Origin: Microbacterium sp. JZ31
GTDB lineage: Bacteria > Actinomycetota > Actinomycetes > Actinomycetales > Microbacteriaceae
Length of the DNA stretch: 64,000 bases
Reading direction: 5' to 3'
Assembly: GCF_016805985.1 (NCBI RefSeq)
Contig: NZ_CP017661.1
Location: forward strand, 1,488,001 to 1,552,000
The notes under the pieces were generated by a model. That model saw only the letters and a program-made list of their open reading frames with translations. It was not told the DNA's origin and ran no database searches. Positions within the stretch are counted from its first letter, which is position 1. The number at the start of each line of letters is the position of its first letter. The translations under genes were made by a program, and so were the position numbers. This document shows positions 36,326 to 45,563 of this stretch, in pieces.

Positions 36326-39300
36326 GTGACCTCCCCCGCCCCGTATCTGCGTTACCCCCATGTCCACGCGGACCTCGTCACCTTCGTCGCCGCGGACGAC
36401 ATCTGGATCGCGCCGCTCGCCGGCGGCCGCGCCTGGCGGGTCACGAGCGACACGGCGCCCGTGCGGCAGCCCCGCTTCTCGCCCGACGGCGCCCGCATCG
36501 CATTCGTGTCGCACCGGGACGGGCATCCCGAGGTGATGGTCGCCGAAGTCGACTCCGGTGCGGTCCGCCGCCTCACGCACTGGGGGGCGCAGGCCACGAG
36601 CGTGCTCGGCTGGACCGCGGACGGGCGGATCATCGTGGCCTCCAACGCCGGCGAGGCGAACATCCGCCACACGGTCGTCAGGTTCCTGTCGCCGGACGGC
36701 GCGTGGGAGCGGCCCGAGATCGGCATGGCGTCCGGCATCGCGCTGCGGGAGGACGGCGCAATCGCCCTCGCGACGCCGTGGAGCCGGCCGCCCGCGCACT
36801 GGAAGCGCTACCGCGGCGGCACGGCGCCGCGCCTGTGGCTCGACCGCGCCGGCAGCGGGGATTGGGAGCAGCTGCTCGCGGACGACGCCGCCTCGATCAC
36901 GGATCCGCTGTGGCTGAGCGACGCGCTCGTGTTCACGTCGGATCGCGCCGCGAGGTTCCCGGATCGCGCCGACGAGCAGGCGAATCTGTGGATCTGGGAC
37001 GCGCCCGGCGAGGGCGAGCCCCGGATCCTCACGCGGCAGAGCGCCGACGACGGCTACGTGCGCGACGCGACCACCGACGGCACGCGCATCGTGTGGCACA
37101 GCCGCGGGAGCATCCGGATCCTCGACGCGCTCGACGCCGAGCCGCGCACGATCGACATCACGCTGCCCGGCAGCCAGCCCGAGCCGCTCGTCCTCGCCGG
37201 CGAGCGGCGCCTGGATGCCTTCGCGCCGGATCACGACGCATCCGGCAGCCTCGTGACCTGGCGCGGCAAGGCGTTCTGGCTCGCCCACCGCGAGGGTCCG
37301 GCGCGCGCGCTCCGCGCCGACTCCGGCGTCCGCGCGCGCGAGCCGATCGTGCTCGGCCGCACCGGGTTCGGCGCCGTCGTGAGCGATGCGGACGGCGAGG
37401 ACGGCATCGACATCCTCGCTCTGGACGGCGCGCAGGCGCCACGGCGGATCCTGTCGGGCGAGGTCGGGCGGATCCTGCACCTCGCGGCCGCTCCCGCCGG
37501 TGACCGGATCGCCGCCATCTCGCACGACGGCGTCATCCGGCTCATCGAGGTGGCCAGCGGAGAGGCGCGCGAGCTCGGCCGCTCGTCGCACGGCGAGGCG
37601 CGCACCCCGCGCTTCTCACCCGACGGGCGCTACCTGGTGTGGTCGCAGCCGAGCACCGCGGACAACGAGCTCCACGCCTTGTGGATTGCCGATACCCGCG
37701 GCGAGGGGGCCGTGCGGCTCACCACGGGCCAGTACCACGACCGCTCCCCCGACTTCACGCGCGACGGCAAGCACCTCGTGTTCCTGTCGGATCGGACGTT
37801 CGACCCGCACTACAACGCGCACGCCTTCGATCTCGCCTTCACCGGCGCGACGCGGCCGTGGCTCATCCCTCTGTCGGCGACCGAGCCGGCTCCGTTCGGG
37901 CCGAGCGCGGACGGGTGGCCGGTCTCCCCCGCGCCCTCGGCGGCGGACGACGAGACGGTGACCTGCCCCGAGCTCGACGCCGACGGCGCCGAGGAGCGCA
38001 TCGTGCCGTTCCCGGTGCCTTCCGCCGAGTACCGCGAACTGCGCTGTGCGGACGGCGGGGTGCTCTGGATCGACGTGCACCGCGAACAGGGCGTGCTCGG
38101 ATCGCGTCGCGCGGGTGTCAAGGAGGAAGCCGCTCCGGACACACTGGAGCGCTGGTCGTTCGAGGAGCGCAAGGCCGAGACGATCGTCGAGGCCGTCGAC
38201 GGCTTCGCGGTCTCGGGCGACGGGCAGCGCCTCGTCGTGCGGCGCAAGGACGAGGTCACCGTCGTGCCCGCGAACCGGCCGGCGAAGGACGATGCCGTCG
38301 CGGTCGACCTCGGCCGGCTGCGCTTCTCGGTGGATCAGCGCGCCGAGTGGCGGCAGATGTTCGACGAGAACGCCCGCATCATGCGCGACCACTTCTGGCG
38401 GGCGGACATGGACGGCGTCGACTGGGACGGCGTCGTGCGTCGCTGGCGCCCCGTGGTCGACACGGCCGTGACCCACGACGACGTCGTCGACATCCTGTGG
38501 GAGACCGTCGGCGAGCTCAACACCTCGCACGCCTACGTGAACCCTGCCGATCCGCTCGGCGATCAGTCACGCCGCCTGGGCTTCCTCGGAGCGGATCTCT
38601 CCCCCGCCGCCGACGGCTGGCGCATCGACCGGATCCTGCCGGGAGAGTCCAGCGAGCCGAAGGCGCGTTCTCCCCTGCGTCAGGCGGGCGTGGGAGCGCG
38701 CGAGGGCGACCTCATCGTCGCCATGGACGGCGCGCCGGTCGACCCGGTCGCGGGCCCCGCGGCCGGCCTGATCGGGGCGGCGGACAAGCCCGTCGAGCTG
38801 ACTCTGCGCCGCGACGGCGAGGAGGACCGCCGCGTCGTGGTCGTGCCGCTTCCGGACGAGGAGGTGCTGCGCTACCAGGACTGGGTGCGCTCGCGTCGCG
38901 CGTACGTCTCGGAGCGCAGCGGCGGCCGCGTCGGCTACGTGCACGTCCCGGACATGCAGAGCTACGGATGGGCGCAGCTGCATCGCGACCTGCGCGTCGC
39001 GACCGAGGCCGAGGCCGTCGTCGCCGACGTGCGCTACAACCGCGGCGGCCACACGAGCCAGCTCGTCGTCGAGCGCCTCGCGTCGCGCGTGATCGCCTGG
39101 ACCGCCGCGCGGCAGTTCGAGCGGATGCAGCCGGACCCGGACCGCGCGCCGCTCGGACCCGTCGTGCTCGTCGCCAACGAGTTCTCGGGATCCGACGGCG
39201 ACATCGTGGGCGCCCGCGCGCAGGCGCTGGGCGTCGGGCCGGTCGTGGGTGTGCGCACGTGGGGCGGGGTGGTCGGCATCGACAGCCGCTTCGACCTCGT

Positions 39301-39538
39301 CGACGGCACGAAGGTCACGCAGCCGCGGTACGCGTACTGGCTGCAGGGCAAGGGCTGGGGCGTCGAGAACCACGGCGTGGATCCAGACATCGAGGTCGTG
39401 CACACCCCCGCGCAGCTGTTCCGCGACGACGATCCCCAGCTCGACCGCGCGATCGACGAGGCCGTGACGCGGCTCGCCGAGGCGCCGGCCGCCGCACCTC
39501 CCGCGCTCCCCGAGCCGAAGGTGCGTCCGGTCGTATGA
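36326..39538 (+). CDS. Tricorn protease homologue (S41 family)
   Basis: A 1070-residue cytosolic peptidase that in archaea and some bacteria trims peptides released by the proteasome. The N-terminal part is a beta-propeller region with repeats such as SPDGARIAFVSHRDG and SPDGRYLVWSQ. The catalytic part has the TSHAY site (Ser734-His735), a PDZ-like stretch near 770-830, the nucleophile Ser956 followed by Asp957 in EFSGSDGD, and Glu1014 in GVENHGVDPD. These match Ser745-His746, Ser965-Asp966 and Glu1023 of the Thermoplasma enzyme. The GTG follows TAGGTT by 6 nt. Confidence 0.93.
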   Translation: MTSPAPYLRYPHVHADLVTFVAADDIWIAPLAGGRAWRVTSDTAPVRQPRFSPDGARIAFVSHRDGHPEVMVAEVDSGAVRRLTHWGAQATSVLGWTADGRIIVASNAGEANIRHTVVRFLSPDGAWERPEIGMASGIALREDGAIALATPWSRPPAHWKRYRGGTAPRLWLDRAGSGDWEQLLADDAASITDPLWLSDALVFTSDRAARFPDRADEQANLWIWDAPGEGEPRILTRQSADDGYVRDATTDGTRIVWHSRGSIRILDALDAEPRTIDITLPGSQPEPLVLAGERRLDAFAPDHDASGSLVTWRGKAFWLAHREGPARALRADSGVRAREPIVLGRTGFGAVVSDADGEDGIDILALDGAQAPRRILSGEVGRILHLAAAPAGDRIAAISHDGVIRLIEVASGEARELGRSSHGEARTPRFSPDGRYLVWSQPSTADNELHALWIADTRGEGAVRLTTGQYHDRSPDFTRDGKHLVFLSDRTFDPHYNAHAFDLAFTGATRPWLIPLSATEPAPFGPSADGWPVSPAPSAADDETVTCPELDADGAEERIVPFPVPSAEYRELRCADGGVLWIDVHREQGVLGSRRAGVKEEAAPDTLERWSFEERKAETIVEAVDGFAVSGDGQRLVVRRKDEVTVVPANRPAKDDAVAVDLGRLRFSVDQRAEWRQMFDENARIMRDHFWRADMDGVDWDGVVRRWRPVVDTAVTHDDVVDILWETVGELNTSHAYVNPADPLGDQSRRLGFLGADLSPAADGWRIDRILPGESSEPKARSPLRQAGVGAREGDLIVAMDGAPVDPVAGPAAGLIGAADKPVELTLRRDGEEDRRVVVVPLPDEEVLRYQDWVRSRRAYVSERSGGRVGYVHVPDMQSYGWAQLHRDLRVATEAEAVVADVRYNRGGHTSQLVVERLASRVIAWTAARQFERMQPDPDRAPLGPVVLVANEFSGSDGDIVGARAQALGVGPVVGVRTWGGVVGIDSRFDLVDGTKVTQPRYAYWLQGKGWGVENHGVDPDIEVVHTPAQLFRDDDPQLDRAIDEAVTRLAEAPAAAPPALPEPKVRPVV

Positions 39539-39548
39539 GAACCGTCTC

Positions 39549-40481
39549 GTGATCGGCGTCCTGACCGGGTTCGCGGTCGTCGGGCTGGCGATCGTCACCG
39601 GCTTCATCGTCGCGCGCATCGACCTGCTCGGCGAGCATGCGCGATACGTCCTCAGCCGCCTGACGTTCTTCGTGCTCAACCCGTTCCTGCTGTTCGCCGT
39701 GCTGTCGGATGCGGACCTCACCCTGCTGTTCTCCGCGCTGCTGCCCGTGTCCCTGCTCGCAGCCTGTGCGATCTTCCTCCTCTACGGGCTGATCGCACGA
39801 TTCGTCTGGAAGCGGTCGCTCGGCGAGATCGTGGTCGGCGCACTCGGCGCGGGATACGTCAACGGCAACAACATCGGCATCCCGATCTCCACCTATCTCC
39901 TGGGCAACGGCGCGTACGCGGCGCCCGTGATCCTCATCCAGCTCCTGCTGATCACGCCGGTCGTGCTGGCGATCCTCGACACGGTCTCGAGCGGCGGGGC
40001 CGCCGGATGGCGCGGGCTCGGTCGCGCCGTCCGCAGGACGCTGCGCAATCCGATGATCATCGGCGCGGCGCTCGGCGTGCTGGTGGCGGTGACGGGCATC
40101 GAGCTGCCGCCGATCGTGTCGGAGCCGATCGGCCTGCTGGCGGGCGCCGCCGTGCCCGTGCTGCTGCTGAGCTTCGGCATGTCGCTGCACGGACAGCGGG
40201 TGCTCACGAGCCCCGCCTCGCGCGGCGACGTCCTGCTCGCGACGGGAATGAAGCTGCTCATCATGCCCGTGGTGGCGTGGGCGCTCGGGCTGCTGTTCCA
40301 GCTGGACGCGCACGCGATGCTGGTCGTCGTCGTGCTCGCGAGCCTGCCGAGTGCGCAGAACGTCTTCAACTACGCGCAGCGCTACGGGGTCGGCGAGGTC
40401 CTCGCCCGCGACGTGGTGTTCCTCACGACGTTCGGCTGCATCCCCGTCGTGTTCGCCTCCGCCGTGATCTTCGGCGGCTGA
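39549..40481 (+). CDS. AEC family transporter (auxin efflux carrier fold)
   Basis: A 310-residue membrane carrier with about ten helices. The N-terminal half has LTFFVLNPFLLFAVLSD and YVNGNNIGIPISTYLLGN, where Asn-Asn-Gly-Ile-Pro is the helix break typical of AEC carriers. The C-terminal half repeats it as LASLPSAQNVFNYAQRYG. The GTG start is 10 bp after the tricorn gene stop, so it may share that transcript. Substrates of relatives are small organic acids or auxin-like compounds. The stop is 1 bp from the convergent pabB stop. Confidence 0.9.
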   Translation: MIGVLTGFAVVGLAIVTGFIVARIDLLGEHARYVLSRLTFFVLNPFLLFAVLSDADLTLLFSALLPVSLLAACAIFLLYGLIARFVWKRSLGEIVVGALGAGYVNGNNIGIPISTYLLGNGAYAAPVILIQLLLITPVVLAILDTVSSGGAAGWRGLGRAVRRTLRNPMIIGAALGVLVAVTGIELPPIVSEPIGLLAGAAVPVLLLSFGMSLHGQRVLTSPASRGDVLLATGMKLLIMPVVAWALGLLFQLDAHAMLVVVVLASLPSAQNVFNYAQRYGVGEVLARDVVFLTTFGCIPVVFASAVIFGG

Positions 40482-40482
40482 G

Positions 40483-41700
40483 TCAGCCTTCGAGCGCGCG
40501 GATGAGCCGTTCGGCCTTCCAGCGCGACTCCGCGTACTCGTCGTCGGCGTCGGACTGCACGGTGATGCCGCCTCCCGTGCCGAGCACGTAGGCTCCCGAT
40601 CCGTCCGTCAGCAGCGTGCGGATGATCACGCCCAGATCGGCGCGCCCGTCGCCGGCGATCCATCCCAGCGCGCCCGCGTAGGCGCCGCGCGGCGTCTGCT
40701 CGACCTCGTCGATGATCTGCATCGTCCGCAGCTTCGGCGCGCCCGTCATCGACCCGGCCGGGAAAAGCGCGCGCAGCGCGTCGATCGATGCGACGTCGGG
40801 ACGCAGAACGCCGCGCACGGTGGACACGAGCTGGTGCACCGACGCGTACGACTCGACCGCCATCAGCGCCGGCACCTCGACAGACCCGACCTCGCAGACC
40901 TGCGACAGGTCGTGGCGCAGCAGATCGACGATCATGAGGTTCTCGGAACGGTACCGCTGGTCGGTGCGCAGCCGCTGCGCGGCCGCGGCGTCCTCGTCGG
41001 GTGTCGCACCGCGCGGCGTCGTGCCCTTGATCGGCTTCGTCGAGAGCTCCCGGACCGCGCCGTCCGCGTCGATGCGCGCATAGCGTTCGGGAGAGGATCC
41101 GGCGAGGAACGCCCGCGCCCCCGGCACGTCGTGATGCAGATACGCGGCGTACGGTGCCGGGTTGAGCGCCCACAGCCGCGCGAACGCGTCGAGCGGTGAG
41201 AGATCGCGGCCGACCGCCGCGCGGTATGTCAGATTCACCTCGTACGAGTTCCCGGCGTGCAGGTGCTCCTGCACCGCCGCGAACGCGACGCGGTACTCGT
41301 CGGGCGTGGGACCACCGTCGACATCGTCCGCGGCTCGGGGTGCGGTGGCGCCCGGCAGCGGCAGCCGCTCGATGTGAGACGGACGCATCCACACGGCATC
41401 CGGCAGCATGCCGTCCGGCCGCGCCGGCAGGTCCGGTCGCGCCGCATAGCCGAAGTAGCCGAACCAGCGGTCGGTCGCCGTGCCTGCCGCGAGCTCGGCC
41501 GACAGCACGGCGAAGATGTCATCGCCGACGACCTCGGCCGCTCCGTCCGCGTGGCGCGTCACCTCGCGCCGCGCGGCGTCATAGGTCAGCGACACGTCGT
41601 GCAGCTCGAGCCACGCGAGCTGCGGGCCGCCGTCGCCGGCGTGCAGCCAGACGCAGCGCCCGCTTCGCGCCGCCGCGGCGATCCGCTCGGCGGCGATCAC
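40483..41700 (-). CDS. pabB: Aminodeoxychorismate synthase component I
   Basis: A 405-residue chorismate-binding enzyme that makes 4-amino-4-deoxychorismate for folate. The signature PIKGTTPRG, the SPERY region, SENLMIVDLLRHDLSQV and FPAGSMTGAPKLR are all present. PIKGT rather than PIAGT supports the PabB assignment over TrpE. The ATG start overlaps the amidotransferase gene by 4 bp. A pabC lyase is not adjacent; the next gene downstream is a convergent transporter. Confidence 0.92.
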   Translation of the reverse strand: MIAAERIAAAARSGRCVWLHAGDGGPQLAWLELHDVSLTYDAARREVTRHADGAAEVVGDDIFAVLSAELAAGTATDRWFGYFGYAARPDLPARPDGMLPDAVWMRPSHIERLPLPGATAPRAADDVDGGPTPDEYRVAFAAVQEHLHAGNSYEVNLTYRAAVGRDLSPLDAFARLWALNPAPYAAYLHHDVPGARAFLAGSSPERYARIDADGAVRELSTKPIKGTTPRGATPDEDAAAAQRLRTDQRYRSENLMIVDLLRHDLSQVCEVGSVEVPALMAVESYASVHQLVSTVRGVLRPDVASIDALRALFPAGSMTGAPKLRTMQIIDEVEQTPRGAYAGALGWIAGDGRADLGVIIRTLLTDGSGAYVLGTGGGITVQSDADDEYAESRWKAERLIRALEG

Positions 41701-42269
41701 GCGGCGTCCAGGAAGTTCCGCACGATCAGCTCACCGTGCTCGGTCAGGATCGACTCGGGATGGAACTGCACGCCGCTGATCGGCAGCACGCGGTGTGCGA
41801 CGCCCATCACGAGGCCCGTGCGCTCGTCCGAGGCAGTGACGACGAGCTCGTCGGGCAGCTCCAGCGCCGCGAGCGAGTGGTATCGGATCGCGCGGAAGCC
41901 GTCGGGCACGCCGGCGAACAGGCCCGCTCCGACGTGCCGCACGGTCGCGTCGACGCCGTGGCCGGGGTCGACGCGCTCGACCCTGCCGCCGAAGGTCGTG
42001 ACGATCCCCTGCATGCCCAGGCACACGCCGAGCACGGGTCGCTCCCCCGCGCGCAGCACCTCTCGCCCGACCGCGAAGTCGTGCGGATCCGCCGGATGGC
42101 CGGGGCCCGGGGACAGCACGACGTAGTCGTGCGCGAGCACCTCGCTAACCGTGCACTCATCGTGCTCGACGACGCGCGGCAGCACACCGGTCACGCGCGC
42201 GATCAGGTGCACGAGATTGCCGGTGTAGCTGTCGTGGTGATCGACGACGACCACGTCGTGTGAGGGCAT
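41697..42269 (-). CDS. pabA: Glutamine amidotransferase, aminodeoxychorismate/anthranilate synthase component II
   Basis: A class I glutaminase of 190 residues that supplies ammonia to PabB. The oxyanion strand is LSPGPGHPADP, the nucleophile Cys lies in VLGVCLGMQGI, and the His-Glu pair lies in GVQFHPESILTEHG. GGGAGG sits just upstream of the ATG at 42269. It is coupled to pabB by an ATGA overlap. Such subunits can serve both folate and tryptophan; the neighbour makes folate the likelier job. Confidence 0.92.
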   Translation of the reverse strand: MPSHDVVVVDHHDSYTGNLVHLIARVTGVLPRVVEHDECTVSEVLAHDYVVLSPGPGHPADPHDFAVGREVLRAGERPVLGVCLGMQGIVTTFGGRVERVDPGHGVDATVRHVGAGLFAGVPDGFRAIRYHSLAALELPDELVVTASDERTGLVMGVAHRVLPISGVQFHPESILTEHGELIVRNFLDAA

Positions 42270-42309
42270 CGTCCTCCCGTGCGCTCGCCTCGATGCGCCG
42301 AAGGCCCGG

Positions 42310-43086
42310 TCAGTCCGCGCCGAAGGCGCTCACGTCGCCCACGAGGCGCGTGTTGTCGGCGGGCACCGGGTCTACGGCGGCCTGCGCGACCTCCGCGGCG
42401 AACTCCGACACGTTGTAGAGGCGACCGGCCGACTCGCGGCGGTGCGCGATCGCGCCGGGGTTGGCGCGCTCCAGCAGCGTCGCGGTGATCGTGCCCTCGA
42501 TCATGTCGCCCGACACGACCGTGAAGCCGATGCCCCGCTCCGTCAGCGACGGGATCAGCTCGCGCAGCGCGTCCTCGCCGGCGCGCTTGGACAGCGCGAC
42601 GGGCTCGTACTCCGGCATGGTCGGCGTGGTGCGGATGAAGTGCGCCTGGTGGCTGGTGACGAACACGACGCGCGCGCCCTCGGACAGCAGGGGCAGCGCG
42701 GTCTGCAGCACGTTCACCTGCGCGTCGCGGTTCAGCTTCAGCGCGTAGTCCTCCGCCATGCCGGACTCCATGCCGCCCGAGGCGTTCAGGACGAGGACGT
42801 CGAGCACGCCGAACTCGTCCTTCACGGACGCGAACATCGCCTCGACCGATGCGGGGTCCGTCAGGTCGGCGCCCACGACCAGCGCGCGCACGCCGAGTTC
42901 GCGCACCTCGGCCGCGAGCTTCTCGGCGCGCGGCGCCTTGTTGCGGAAGTTGATTACGACGTCCGCGCCCGCCTGGGCGAGATAGCGGATGGTGTCGGCT
43001 CCGATGCCGCGCGACGAGCCGGTCACGAGGGCGACCTTGCCCGCAAGGGTGCCGGGGGCGATGGGCTGCGAGGGGGCGTCGGTCAC
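42310..43086 (-). CDS. SDR family oxidoreductase with displaced active-site Tyr
   Basis: A 258-residue Rossmann protein with the NAD(P) loop VTGSSRGIGADTI and the LNASGG strand, as in FabG-like reductases. The catalytic YxxxK is not standard: the sequence reads EYEPVALSKRAGED, so the Lys is kept but the position four before it is Val and the only Tyr is seven before it. A Ser in VTSHQAHF may be the usual catalytic Ser. The start is the GTG at 43086 with AGGAG upstream. The substrate is unknown. Confidence 0.87.
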   Translation of the reverse strand: MTDAPSQPIAPGTLAGKVALVTGSSRGIGADTIRYLAQAGADVVINFRNKAPRAEKLAAEVRELGVRALVVGADLTDPASVEAMFASVKDEFGVLDVLVLNASGGMESGMAEDYALKLNRDAQVNVLQTALPLLSEGARVVFVTSHQAHFIRTTPTMPEYEPVALSKRAGEDALRELIPSLTERGIGFTVVSGDMIEGTITATLLERANPGAIAHRRESAGRLYNVSEFAAEVAQAAVDPVPADNTRLVGDVSAFGAD

Positions 43087-43303
43087 GAGAAGCTCCTGGA
43101 TCGGTGGACGGATCGCGCGCGTCGGATGAGATCGGACGCGTCACGGGGTCAGTTCGACAGTATCAACGGGGCGAGGAAGCGCCCTGTCGCGAGCCTCCAA
43201 GGTCGCGTCGACGGCGTTGGACGCCGCGACGTCGCGGGGCGCTGATAGTGTGCGCAGGGAGGCGGCCTCTGCGCCGCCGACCCGGCTGTGCAGGAGGGTT
43301 GCG

Positions 43304-43780
43304 ATGGAGTTCCTCGGGTTCATCGAGCAGTGGTCATGGGTCGGATGGCTCGTGCTGATCGCCCTCTTCCTCGCCATCGAGGTCGCGGCCGGCGAGATGA
43401 CGTTCCTGATGCTCGCCCTGGGGTCGACCGCAGGCATCCTGTCGGCGATCGCCGGCGCTCCCCTCTGGCTGCAGGTGATCATCGCGGCGGTCGCCGCCGT
43501 CGCGTTCCTGGGGCTGCTGCGCCCCCCGCTGCTGCGGATGCTGCGTCGAAGCTCCGATCAGGAGAAGTTCAACGTCGAGCGCCTGATCGGCCTGGGCGGC
43601 GTCGTCACCGAGACCGTCACGGCTTTCGGTGGTCGGGTCAAGCTCGTCAACGGCGACTCGTGGTCGGCCCGCGTGCAGGAGGGCACCGACCTGCCGCCGC
43701 ACACCACCGTCGTCGTGCGCGCCATCCAGGGCGCCACCGCCATCGTCTCCCCCGCCACCGCCTCGTCACAGGAGAGCTGA
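43304..43780 (+). CDS. NfeD family membrane protein
   Basis: A 158-residue protein with about three N-terminal helices (SWVGWLVLIALFLAIEVAAG, MTFLMLALGSTAGILSAI and LWLQVIIAAVAAVAFLGLL) and a C-terminal OB-fold (GGRVKLVNGDSWSARV). NfeD proteins pair with SPFH proteins, and the SPFH gene follows after 3 bp. AGGAGG at 43292-43297 lies 6 nt from the ATG. GATAGT at about 43243-43248 may be the -10. Confidence 0.92.
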   Translation: MEFLGFIEQWSWVGWLVLIALFLAIEVAAGEMTFLMLALGSTAGILSAIAGAPLWLQVIIAAVAAVAFLGLLRPPLLRMLRRSSDQEKFNVERLIGLGGVVTETVTAFGGRVKLVNGDSWSARVQEGTDLPPHTTVVVRAIQGATAIVSPATASSQES

Positions 43781-43783
43781 CCC

Positions 43784-44689
43784 ATGGACGCCATCGGACC
43801 GATCCTGCTGTGGATCCTCGCCATCGCCGTCGTGATCCTGGTGATCACGATCCTCATCCAGGCGATCCGCATCGTGCCGCAGAGCGAGGCGTTCATCATC
43901 GAGCGCCTCGGCCGCTACCACCGCACGCTGTACGGCGGTCCGCACCTGCTCGTGCCGATCATCGACCGCGCGCGCTCGCGCGTGGACCTGCGCGAGCAGG
44001 TCGTGTCGTTCCCGCCGCAGCAGGTCATCACGGAGGACAACCTCTCGGTCGCGGTGGATGTCGTCGTCTACTTCCGTGTGACCGATCCCCGCGCCGCGAC
44101 GTACGAGATCGCCAACTACCTCGGCGCGGTCGAGCAGCTGTCGGTCACGACCTTGCGCAACGTGATCGGCGGGCTCAACCTCGAGGAGGCGCTCGTCAGC
44201 CGCGACGTGATCAACGCAAAGCTCAGCACGACCCTCGACGAGGCGACCGGAGCGTGGGGCATCAAGGTGAGCCGCGTCGAGCTGAAGGCGATCGACCCGC
44301 CCGCCACGCTGAGCGACGCGATGGAGAAGCAGATGCGCGCGGAGCGCGACCGGCGCGCCGCCATCCTGACGGCCGAGGGCCACAAGCAGTCGCAGATCCT
44401 CGTCGCCGAGGGCGCCCGGCAGGCCGAGATCCTCAAGGCGGAGGGCGACAAGCAGGCGCAGGTGCTGCGGGCGCAGGGCGAGTCGGAGGCGATCCAGAAC
44501 GTCTTCAACGCGATCCACGTGGGCGCGCCGGATGACCGGCTGCTCGCGTACCAGTACCTCCAGACGCTGCCGAAGCTCGCCGAGAGCCAGTCGAGCAAGC
44601 TCTGGATCATTCCCAGCGAGCTCACCGAGGCGCTCAAGGGCATCGCCGGCGGCTTCGGCCGCGGCACCGCTCCGACCGATCGCCCGTGA
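43784..44689 (+). CDS. SPFH/Band 7 family protein
   Basis: A 301-residue membrane-anchored protein. It has one N-terminal helix (LLWILAIAVVILVITILI), the SPFH domain (IVPQSEAFIIERLGRYHRTL, DVVVYFRVTDPRAATYEI) and a long Glu/Ala/Gln-rich coiled coil (EGHKQSQILVAEGARQAEI in pattern) that drives oligomers. It probably scaffolds membrane microdomains together with the NfeD protein just upstream. The stop overlaps the GDPD gene by 4 bp. Confidence 0.94.
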   Translation: MDAIGPILLWILAIAVVILVITILIQAIRIVPQSEAFIIERLGRYHRTLYGGPHLLVPIIDRARSRVDLREQVVSFPPQQVITEDNLSVAVDVVVYFRVTDPRAATYEIANYLGAVEQLSVTTLRNVIGGLNLEEALVSRDVINAKLSTTLDEATGAWGIKVSRVELKAIDPPATLSDAMEKQMRAERDRRAAILTAEGHKQSQILVAEGARQAEILKAEGDKQAQVLRAQGESEAIQNVFNAIHVGAPDDRLLAYQYLQTLPKLAESQSSKLWIIPSELTEALKGIAGGFGRGTAPTDRP

Positions 44690-45444
44690 CGCACCCCTAC
44701 CTGCGGGGAGCGGCGCATCCGCGCGTGCTCGCCCATCGTGGTCTTGCGCTGCCCGGCCAGCATGTCGAGGAGAACTCGTTCGCGGCGATCGCCGCGGCCC
44801 ACGCGGCCGGTGCGGTGTACGTCGAGTCGGACTGTCATCTGACCGCCGACGGGCACGTCGTGCTGTTCCACGACGACACGCTCCAGCGCGTGACGGGCGA
44901 TCCGCGCGCTGTGGCCGAGGTCACGCTGCGCGAGCTCGAGCAGCAGATGGAGGGGCGCGGCGGGGTGGCCACACTGACGCAGGCCCTCGAGTCCTTCCCG
45001 GACACGCGGTTCAACCTCGACGTCAAGGCGGCGGGCGCGGCCATCGGCGTCGGCTGGATCGTGGCGGAGCACGCGGACCGCGTGCTCGTGACGAGCTTCT
45101 CCGACGAGCGGCGGCGGGTCGCACTGGAGGCCGCGCATCCGGCGCGGCCCGCCACGTCGCCGGGCTCGCGCACGATCGCACGGCTCGTCGCGTCGGTCGC
45201 CGCGGGTCTCCGTCCGGTCGCCATGAGGCTGCTGACCGGCTTGGACGCCCTGCAGATCCCCGAGCGCCAGGGCGCCATCAGGGTGCTGACGCCGCGCCTG
45301 ATCCGCTGGGCGCACGATGCGGGCGTGGAGGTGCACGTGTGGACGATCAACGATCCTCAGCGCATGCGCGAGCTCGTCGCGATGGGCGTCGACGGCGTCG
45401 TGACGGACCGCGCCGACGTGGCGCTCGAGACCCTCACGCGCTGA
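44686..45444 (+). CDS. Glycerophosphodiester phosphodiesterase family protein
   Basis: A 252-residue TIM-barrel phosphodiesterase that probably releases sn-glycerol 3-phosphate from lipid head-group diesters. Catalytic residues are in VLAHRG, EENSFAA, VESDCHLTADGHVVLFHDD and the second His. FNLDVK gives the general acid/base Lys region, and VHVWTIND is the typical late motif. No signal peptide is present. The GTG start overlaps the SPFH gene (GTGA), so membrane scaffold and lipid turnover genes are coupled. Confidence 0.92.
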   Translation: MTHPYLRGAAHPRVLAHRGLALPGQHVEENSFAAIAAAHAAGAVYVESDCHLTADGHVVLFHDDTLQRVTGDPRAVAEVTLRELEQQMEGRGGVATLTQALESFPDTRFNLDVKAAGAAIGVGWIVAEHADRVLVTSFSDERRRVALEAAHPARPATSPGSRTIARLVASVAAGLRPVAMRLLTGLDALQIPERQGAIRVLTPRLIRWAHDAGVEVHVWTINDPQRMRELVAMGVDGVVTDRADVALETLTR

Positions 45445-45508
45445 GCGGGCGTCACTCGCTCATCCCGCTGGGATTCGGCTGGGAAAGGCGCCCCGGCGGC
45501 CGTGGTTC

Positions 45509-45534
45509 GGATGATGTGCACAGGCGAGGGCGTT
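45509..45534 (+). promoter_or_regulatory. Possible SigR/SigH-type promoter before rbpA
   Basis: GGATG at 45509-45513 and GTT at 45532-45534 are separated by exactly 18 nt. This is close to the oxidative-stress sigma consensus GGAAT-N18-GTT, with two mismatches in the -35. Streptomyces rbpA is in the SigR regulon. TATACC at 45534-45539 could instead be a housekeeping -10, so both readings are open. Confidence 0.35.
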
Positions 45535-45563
45535 ATACCTGACACCTGACGAGAGGACCACAC

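Noticed and set aside
45442..45462. Terminator after the GDPD gene
   Set aside because: TGAGCG/CGCTCA gives only 6 bp with a 9-nt loop and no T run, too weak to call.
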